Assembly (NCBI GenBank): GCA_026196445.1 | Contig: JAPHTE010000197.1 | Location: forward strand, 1-19,318 | Origin: Lysobacterales bacterium | Lineage (GTDB): Bacteria; Pseudomonadota; Gammaproteobacteria; Xanthomonadales; SZUA-36 | Direction: 5' to 3' | Length of the DNA stretch: 19,318 nucleotides | Part shown: piece after piece, positions 14,881 through 19,318 of the stretch | How positions within the stretch are numbered: position 1 is the first letter of the stretch | Layout of the letters: every line of letters begins with the position of its first letter | The notes under the pieces: generated by a model | Told to the model about the DNA's origin: nothing | Seen by the model: the letters and a program-made list of their open reading frames with translations, nothing else | Database searches by the model: none | Position numbers and translations under genes: made by a program

Positions 14881-16110
14881 ATGCTGCATTTTGCCATCGC
14901 TTTAGGTCTTGTCCTGGGCCTTGTCGTCGGCCTGGCCGCTTCGGCCACGGGTAACGACGTATTGCTCGCGATCGCGAATGGCTCTGCGCCATTCGGTGCA
15001 ATCTTCATGAACGCGATCAAGATGGTGGTAATACCACTGATCGTAACGGTTATTTTTTCCAGCATCGCGCGCCTCGGTGACCCTCGTAAACTTGGCCGGA
15101 TCGGCGGACAAGCGCTCGCGTACTACTGGCTGACGCTGTTACCCGCCATTGCCATTGGCATGGCGACGATGATGTTCGGGCTGCAGTACGTGGGCGAGAT
15201 CACCATGCCGACAGCCACTGCCACGACGGTTCCGGAGTTGCAGGGCTTTGTCGATTTCCTGATTTCGCTGGTGCCGGCCAACCCCTTTGCCGCCGCCAGT
15301 AATGGAACCATATTACCGCTGATCGTTTTCACCGCGCTGCTGGCCGCTGCGACCGGGACGCTGGCTGCTGAACGCCGCGACCGCCTGGTCAATATCGCCG
15401 ACGCCACCAGCGAAGCACTGATCAAGCTCGTCTGGTGGATCCTGTACCTGGCGCCGATCGGTGTCTTTGGCTTGACCGCGCCGGTCACCGCCAAGCTGGG
15501 CTGGAGCCTGGTGATTTCCCTTGGCATTTTCATTATCTGCGTTTTTGTGGGCCTGGTGATTTTCCTGTCGTTCGTGACCCTGCCGCTGGTGTATTTCGTG
15601 GCCGGCATCGGTCCCATCCGTTACCTGAAAGGCACCTTCGGCGCGGTATCTGTTGCAGTTTCGACCACCAGCACGGCGGCAGCAATACCGGTTTCACTCG
15701 AAGAAACGAAAAAGGAACTCGGGGTATCGAAGACCATCGCCGATTTGCTGGTGCCACTCGGCGCTTCGATGCACCGTCCTGGCAGCGCGCTGTTCCAGGG
15801 TGCCGCGGTTGTTTTCCTGGCCCATCTCTATGGCGTGACGATACCTTTGGCCGTGATCGGCGCCGCAATGTTGGCCACTTTCCTGGTTTCACTGACCGTG
15901 GCGCCGGTGCCGTCATCGGGCGTGGTCACAATGGCCCCTGCGCTGGATGCGGTGGGCGTGCCCGTGGCCGGGCTCGCCTTGATGCTCGGTATCGACCGGA
16001 TTCCGGACATGATGCGCTCGGCGATCAATGTGTTGAGCCAGATTTCAACGGCCGCGCTGGTCGATCGCTGGACGGGCAACGGTCAGCAAGCCGCGGAACC
16101 CCGGCAATGA
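14881..16110 (+). CDS. Dicarboxylate/amino acid:cation symporter (DAACS) family transporter, divergent cation motif
   Basis: It encodes 409 residues, with AAGGAG eight bases before the ATG. The hydrophobic pattern fits the eight-helix, two-hairpin GltP/GltPh fold of the inner membrane. Recognisable parts are the N-terminal MVVIPLIVTVIFSSI, the Ser/Thr-rich hairpin STTSTAAAIP, LVPLGASMHRPGS in helix 7, and helix 8 DMMRSAIN with Asp376, Arg379, Ser380 and Asn383. The last four match Asp394, Arg397, Thr398 and Asn401 of GltPh, where Arg397 binds the side-chain carboxylate, so an aspartate/glutamate-like or dicarboxylate substrate is likely. The usual NMDG sodium motif is replaced by HRPG (298-301), which should change cation coupling. 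In this cluster it probably imports the acid released by the exported enzymes. Confidence 0.87.
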   Translation: MLHFAIALGLVLGLVVGLAASATGNDVLLAIANGSAPFGAIFMNAIKMVVIPLIVTVIFSSIARLGDPRKLGRIGGQALAYYWLTLLPAIAIGMATMMFGLQYVGEITMPTATATTVPELQGFVDFLISLVPANPFAAASNGTILPLIVFTALLAAATGTLAAERRDRLVNIADATSEALIKLVWWILYLAPIGVFGLTAPVTAKLGWSLVISLGIFIICVFVGLVIFLSFVTLPLVYFVAGIGPIRYLKGTFGAVSVAVSTTSTAAAIPVSLEETKKELGVSKTIADLLVPLGASMHRPGSALFQGAAVVFLAHLYGVTIPLAVIGAAMLATFLVSLTVAPVPSSGVVTMAPALDAVGVPVAGLALMLGIDRIPDMMRSAINVLSQISTAALVDRWTGNGQQAAEPRQ

Positions 16111-16123
16111 CGAGGTACTCGAT

Positions 16124-17410
16124 ATGCACGCACTGAATGTAAAACGACTGGCGACTTACCTGGTGCTGGTTTTTACCGGCATCATCGCCTGCAATAACGC
16201 CGTTGCCCAAAAGATCAATGCCGACTCCCTCGCAAGTATTGTCCGGGCGCTGCAGACGCAGGTGAAGGAACACCCGTCGGTATTCCCGCTGGAGTCTTTC
16301 GATGGTGGCATACAATCAATCGAGCAAGGGTTGCGGGTGAACTATTTCGGCTATGGCGAACGCCGTTACACGCACCGCTTTGATTTTCACCCGGCCATGG
16401 ACGTGGGTTACTTCCCGACGGAAATCGGCAACGTGACCGATGAACAAGGCGAAACCTGGCAGGTCCGGGCCCCGCAAAGCTACCTGAAGAAGGTCTACGC
16501 CATCCAGAAGGGAGAACTGGTCTCGTTGCGGTTGATTGCATCCGGCTACAAGCTGATCCTCAAGCACAGCCTGGAAAACCCCTACTACGATAACGACGGG
16601 AAAGCCTACGATCACTACTTCACATGCTACCGGCACCTCGACTCGCGCAGCATTGCTTACCTGGACGGGGTAGCGAGGGAGTTTACCGGCAGACCCGACG
16701 CAACTTACACCGACCTGGTTGGCGAGTATGTATTCGAGGCAGGAGAACAGTTGGCTGTGGTGGGGTTCCCTCCGGACGAGAAGAGCGTCGAAATCCCCCG
16801 CGCCCACCTCGATTTTTCGCTGAACATGTTCGCTGACCCGGACAAGGGCATCAACATTCGCAACTACGCGTTGAACCCGCTGTTACTGTTCCCGCCGTTT
16901 GAATACGCGAACCCGCTCGAGCATGACATCAGTGCCGGCCAGGTTCCGGCTTACACCTTTTTCGTCAAGGAATCGGGTGTGGTTACGCCCGGCAAGGATA
17001 AAAGCGGAGGGTTCCATCTGTATATTGCATCCGGGGGAAAGACCGCGGATGGCGAGCTTGCCAGGATCAGGTATTTTGTATTGAACGGCCTCGATATCGT
17101 AGTCAACAATGGCGGCAAGCAGCTTGCGGCTTTTGTCATCGACCGCCAAAGGAAGTTGGGTTACGACACCAAATCCTATGATTCGATGGACAACCCCAAC
17201 CGTTCGGTCCCCCACATGATCGCACCGCTGGGAGAACAGGGCGATGTGTACAAGGTGACGGTTGTTTTACCGGCGGCCTGGTTCGAGGATAACGGGTACG
17301 ACTGGTCAAAACCCGGTTCCGTCGAGATCGGGATAAGTAGTATCTGGAGCGGTTACCTGGAGGGTCACGCCAGTTCACTGACGATACCGATACCGGCGAC
17401 AGATAAGTGA
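16124..17410 (+). CDS. Exported M23-like (LytM/lysostaphin fold) protein with HLD in place of HLH
   Basis: It encodes 428 residues, with GAGG eight bases before the ATG. The N-terminus is a signal peptide, cleaved after AVA (~28) or, less likely, lipidated at Cys23 (IIAC). The first half carries an M23 zinc-peptidase pattern: HPAMD (His89, Asp93), YRHLDS (His171, the family's Y-x-H-L motif), then GEQLAVVG and AHLDFSL (His228, Asp230). In M23 enzymes the last motif is HLHFE and its second His binds zinc; Asp230 replaces it here. The second half (~290-428) is a beta-rich domain I do not recognise. M23 enzymes cut peptidoglycan cross-links or Gly-rich peptides, and several members are inactive. 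It closes the cluster 13 bases after the symporter, so supplying D-amino-acid peptides is a plausible role. Confidence 0.72.
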   Translation: MHALNVKRLATYLVLVFTGIIACNNAVAQKINADSLASIVRALQTQVKEHPSVFPLESFDGGIQSIEQGLRVNYFGYGERRYTHRFDFHPAMDVGYFPTEIGNVTDEQGETWQVRAPQSYLKKVYAIQKGELVSLRLIASGYKLILKHSLENPYYDNDGKAYDHYFTCYRHLDSRSIAYLDGVAREFTGRPDATYTDLVGEYVFEAGEQLAVVGFPPDEKSVEIPRAHLDFSLNMFADPDKGINIRNYALNPLLLFPPFEYANPLEHDISAGQVPAYTFFVKESGVVTPGKDKSGGFHLYIASGGKTADGELARIRYFVLNGLDIVVNNGGKQLAAFVIDRQRKLGYDTKSYDSMDNPNRSVPHMIAPLGEQGDVYKVTVVLPAAWFEDNGYDWSKPGSVEIGISSIWSGYLEGHASSLTIPIPATDK

Positions 17411-17430
17411 CCGTGGGCCGGCCGGATCAC
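17407..17430. terminator. Weak stem-loop at the end of the seven-gene cluster
   Basis: GTGA-CCG at 17407-17413 can pair with CGG-A-TCAC at 17423-17430, with one bulged A and a GC-rich loop containing GGCCGGCC. It overlaps the last stop codon and lies between convergent genes. No T-tract follows. ATTGAAGG repeats at 17431-17438 and 17453-17460, with no known role. Confidence 0.22.
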
Positions 17431-17450
17431 ATTGAAGGAGTACCAGCACA

Positions 17451-17963
17451 TCATTGAAGGTTCAGCGAATAAAGTCTTAACTCATCGTCATCCGGGCTGA
17501 GCCGGACCAGTCTTTCGAGCGCAAAACCCAGTTTCTCGAGCAAGGCACAGGACGCTGCGTTGTCCGGTCTGGTGATAGCGAGTACGCGGCCGAGTGCGAG
17601 CCGGGTCTTTGCATACTCCAGGGTGGCGGCGGCGGCCTCGAAGGCGTAGCCCCTGTTCCAATACTCCGGCAACAGCGCAAAACCGATGTCCACATCATCC
17701 AGCGTATCGCGCCTGAGCAGGCCACACATTCCAATCGGTTCCATTTCGGGTTTCAGCTCCACCAACCACAACCCGAAACCCAGGCGACGGTACATGTCGA
17801 CAGGCCCGGTCCGGATATAGTTCGCTGCGTCCTCCAGGGTTGTTACACCCTTGTCTCCGATGTATTGCAACCACGATGGTTCATTGACAAGATGCAATAT
17901 GAAAGCGGCATCGCCAGCCTCAAGCTGGCGTAAGGTCAGGTGATCGGTTTCGAGGATTTGCAT
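17451..17963 (-). CDS. GNAT-family N-acetyltransferase (RimJ/RimL-like)
   Basis: It encodes 170 residues, normal for the family. It has the Acetyltransf_3 layout: an N-terminal TDHLTLRQLEAGD, a central strand ending in DIGFALLPEYWNRGYAFEA (acetyl-CoA loop around Arg104-Gly105-Tyr106), and the C-terminal NAASCALLEKLGF helix. Such enzymes transfer an acetyl group from acetyl-CoA to an amine on a protein N-terminus, small molecule or drug; the acceptor cannot be told. AGGTGA lies four bases before the ATG. It follows two kinase genes on the same strand with a 30-base gap, so it is probably the last gene of their operon. It converges on the seven-gene cluster. Confidence 0.92.
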   Translation of the reverse strand: MQILETDHLTLRQLEAGDAAFILHLVNEPSWLQYIGDKGVTTLEDAANYIRTGPVDMYRRLGFGLWLVELKPEMEPIGMCGLLRRDTLDDVDIGFALLPEYWNRGYAFEAAAATLEYAKTRLALGRVLAITRPDNAASCALLEKLGFALERLVRLSPDDDELRLYSLNLQ

Positions 17964-17993
17964 TGGTCACCTGGGTAGATGCGGCCATCGTGG

Positions 17994-18662
17994 TCAGTTC
18001 TGCCTGGGACGCTCGAGGGCGTCCTCGATGATCTCGAGCAGCCTTCTTGCCGACTCGCTCTCGTAACGGATCGAACCGTCGTCATTGACCAGCTTCCAGT
18101 CCCTGCTCTCGATCCGCAGCTTGTTGCCTTTGTATTGTGGGTAGAACTCTTCGTACAAGCCGTTCAGGTCCTCAAGGTAGGTGTCGTCTACGGCCAGCAG
18201 GCCGCGTTCGCTTTCGCGCACCCGGCCCTCGGCCAGCAGCCGTTTTTCGATTCGTGCCTTCAACTCATCCACCTCGGTGTGTGGGTAGATCACCAGGTCG
18301 GGCTCCGGGATGCGATGTTTCATCGCGTCGAACTGGTGTTTCAGTATCATCTTCTCGGACTTGCTCAAAAAACCGTCGCGGTAGTTCTTCTCGGTGAAGA
18401 TATGGATGTCCTCTTCCTTGATCCGGTCGGTGACGGCCGAATGCGGGGAGATGGTCATGTGCCACCAGTTCCTGAAGCGGCTGGAGAGGAAGAATACCTG
18501 CGTGTTATAGGCGTGCTTCCGGCGGTCACCGTAGTAGTAATTGAGCACCAGTTCGTCGACTTCTTCCGGGTAAAAGTCGTAGCCCCACTGCTTTTCCAAC
18601 AGCCTGCACAGCGTTGTCTTGCCCGCCGAAATATTCCCCATGATTCCGATGATTTTTTTCAT
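17994..18662 (-). CDS. Deoxynucleoside-kinase-like P-loop kinase, second of a tandem pair
   Basis: It encodes 222 residues. A Walker A loop GNISAGKT spans residues 9-16, NTQVFFLSSRF (~53-63) fits the QxxFLxxR helix of the family, and DLVIYPHTEVDELKARIEKR (starting ~122) is the lid region. Deoxynucleoside kinases phosphorylate dA, dG, dC or dT to monophosphates in the cytoplasm. The usual DRS/ERS motif is here TEKNYRDGF (80-88), a real divergence, so substrate or activity may be altered. Its ATG overlaps the upstream kinase stop by ATGA, and AGAGGG lies ten bases before it. The paired arrangement recalls the heterodimeric dAK/dGK genes of lactobacilli. Confidence 0.82.
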   Translation of the reverse strand: MKKIIGIMGNISAGKTTLCRLLEKQWGYDFYPEEVDELVLNYYYGDRRKHAYNTQVFFLSSRFRNWWHMTISPHSAVTDRIKEEDIHIFTEKNYRDGFLSKSEKMILKHQFDAMKHRIPEPDLVIYPHTEVDELKARIEKRLLAEGRVRESERGLLAVDDTYLEDLNGLYEEFYPQYKGNKLRIESRDWKLVNDDGSIRYESESARRLLEIIEDALERPRQN

Positions 18663-19318
18663 TCGAACAGCCCTCTGGTTGCAGGAACGGCGCCGATGAT
18701 ACCTTCAACGACTTCTTCGAGTCCTTCCCGGGTCCGGAAATCAACCGCCTCGGTGTCGATGATCAGGTAGGGCAGGCCGCACTTCATAATCCACGGCCGA
18801 TATAACTCGTTGAGATTGGCAAGATAGTTGTTGTCAGGCCTGGCCAGCTCGGTTTCTTCCCAGCGGTCACGGCCAACTATCCTGGCTTTCAGCGCCTCGA
18901 CGTCACTTTCCAGGTAAACGACCAGGTCCGGCTTGCGCTTGTCGCTCATCATCAATTCGAACACGTCGAGATACTTGCGGTAGTCTTCATCCGTGATGTA
19001 TTCGTGGTTGTGCGAGTTCTTGGTGAAAACCTGGTCCTCGTAGATGCTGCGGTCCTGGACCACCGACTGACCCTCGCGCAGTAACTCGTTCAATACACCC
19101 TGGTCCAGCAACCTGGACAGGAAATAGGTTTCCTGGATCTTGTAGCCCCAGTATTCGGCTTCTTCCTTGACCCGCAGGAATTCACCGGGGTCACGGTTGT
19201 CGAGCTTGTTGCCCTTGACGTGGTCATAGTCGCTGACGGCGTTGTAGTACTTCTCCAAATAACCGTGTTTCTTGACGTAGTCCACCGCCTCCAGGAAGGC
19301 GACGATCTTGCCGCCCGA
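18659..19318 (-). CDS. Deoxynucleoside kinase (dGK/dAK-like), partial: N-terminus beyond the right edge
   Basis: 219 residues are visible and the frame is open to the last base, so the true start is outside the window; internal GTG codons such as 19285 are not the start. The family pattern is clear: QETYFLSRLL (QxxFLxxR helix), VQDRSIYEDQVF with the DRS motif that contacts substrate and phosphate, DLVVYLESDVEALKARI before an Arg-containing lid, and YLANLNELYRPWI. It should phosphorylate purine or pyrimidine deoxynucleosides for salvage. The edge residues SGGKIVAFLE may be the end of the Walker A loop, with Ile where Ser/Thr is normal. If so, nucleotide binding would be atypical. It overlaps the next kinase gene by ATGA, and both probably share a promoter outside the window. 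Confidence 0.85.
   Translation of the reverse strand, partial: SGGKIVAFLEAVDYVKKHGYLEKYYNAVSDYDHVKGNKLDNRDPGEFLRVKEEAEYWGYKIQETYFLSRLLDQGVLNELLREGQSVVQDRSIYEDQVFTKNSHNHEYITDEDYRKYLDVFELMMSDKRKPDLVVYLESDVEALKARIVGRDRWEETELARPDNNYLANLNELYRPWIMKCGLPYLIIDTEAVDFRTREGLEEVVEGIIGAVPATRGLFE

Noticed and set aside
15435..16136. 233-codon open frame overlapping the symporter
   Set aside because: It is a frame-shifted shadow of the transporter, rich in Arg/Gly, without hydrophobic segments or family motifs.
17431..17460. Direct repeat ATTGAAGG as an attachment site
   Set aside because: Two 8-base copies 22 bases apart with no integrase, tRNA or boundary nearby; most likely chance.
17979..18770. 263-codon plus-strand open frame opposite the kinase pair
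   Set aside because: It is antisense to two kinase genes with intact family motifs and shows no recognisable domain.

Overview
The window looks like the chromosome of a free-living Gram-negative bacterium, most likely a gammaproteobacterium. Inferred grounds: moderately high GC, dense gene packing with ATGA overlaps, lipoprotein and Sec signal peptides, a LysR regulator, and a DUF6498-type membrane protein. The species cannot be named from the sequence alone. No rRNA, tRNA, CRISPR array, transposase, integrase or phage gene was seen.

Layout. (1) 1-4073, minus strand: most of a very large protein whose first ~650 residues are a long-chain acyl-CoA-synthetase-like AMP-binding enzyme. They are fused to at least 700 residues I cannot assign, and the gene runs off the left edge. 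(2) 4074-4561: a long intergenic region with a TTGACA promoter for the minus gene, a TGTGA-N4-TCACA dyad, and a run of hairpins just ahead of the next gene. (3) 4562-5680, plus: a secreted protein of unknown function. (4) 5708-6988, minus: a polytopic membrane protein with a PH-like insert and a DUF6498-like C-terminal half. (5) 7050-8882, plus, divergent from it: an exported amidase-signature enzyme with a C-terminal CHRD-like domain. (6) 9157-17410, plus: a tight seven-gene cluster. (7) 17451-19318, minus: two deoxynucleoside-kinase-like genes overlapping by ATGA, followed by a GNAT acetyltransferase.

The most interesting part is the seven-gene cluster. In order it encodes two different class V PLP enzymes (overlapping by 4 bp), a LysR regulator, a lipoprotein D-aminoacylase, an Asp/Glu-racemase-family protein, a dicarboxylate/amino-acid symporter-family protein, and an exported M23-like protein. 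Gaps run from -4 to 30 bp, so co-transcription is likely. The families suggest one theme, D-amino-acid or acidic amino-acid recovery. The exported M23-like protein and the lipoprotein deacylase would act on peptides or N-acyl-D-amino acids outside the cytoplasm. The symporter would import the freed amino acid, the racemase would invert it, and the PLP enzymes would transaminate or otherwise convert it, under LysR control. The substrate is inference. Three members carry unusual active-site changes: the racemase has ACTC for ACTH, the symporter has HRPG for NMDG, and the M23-like protein has HLD for HLH. This is therefore not a copy of a textbook pathway.
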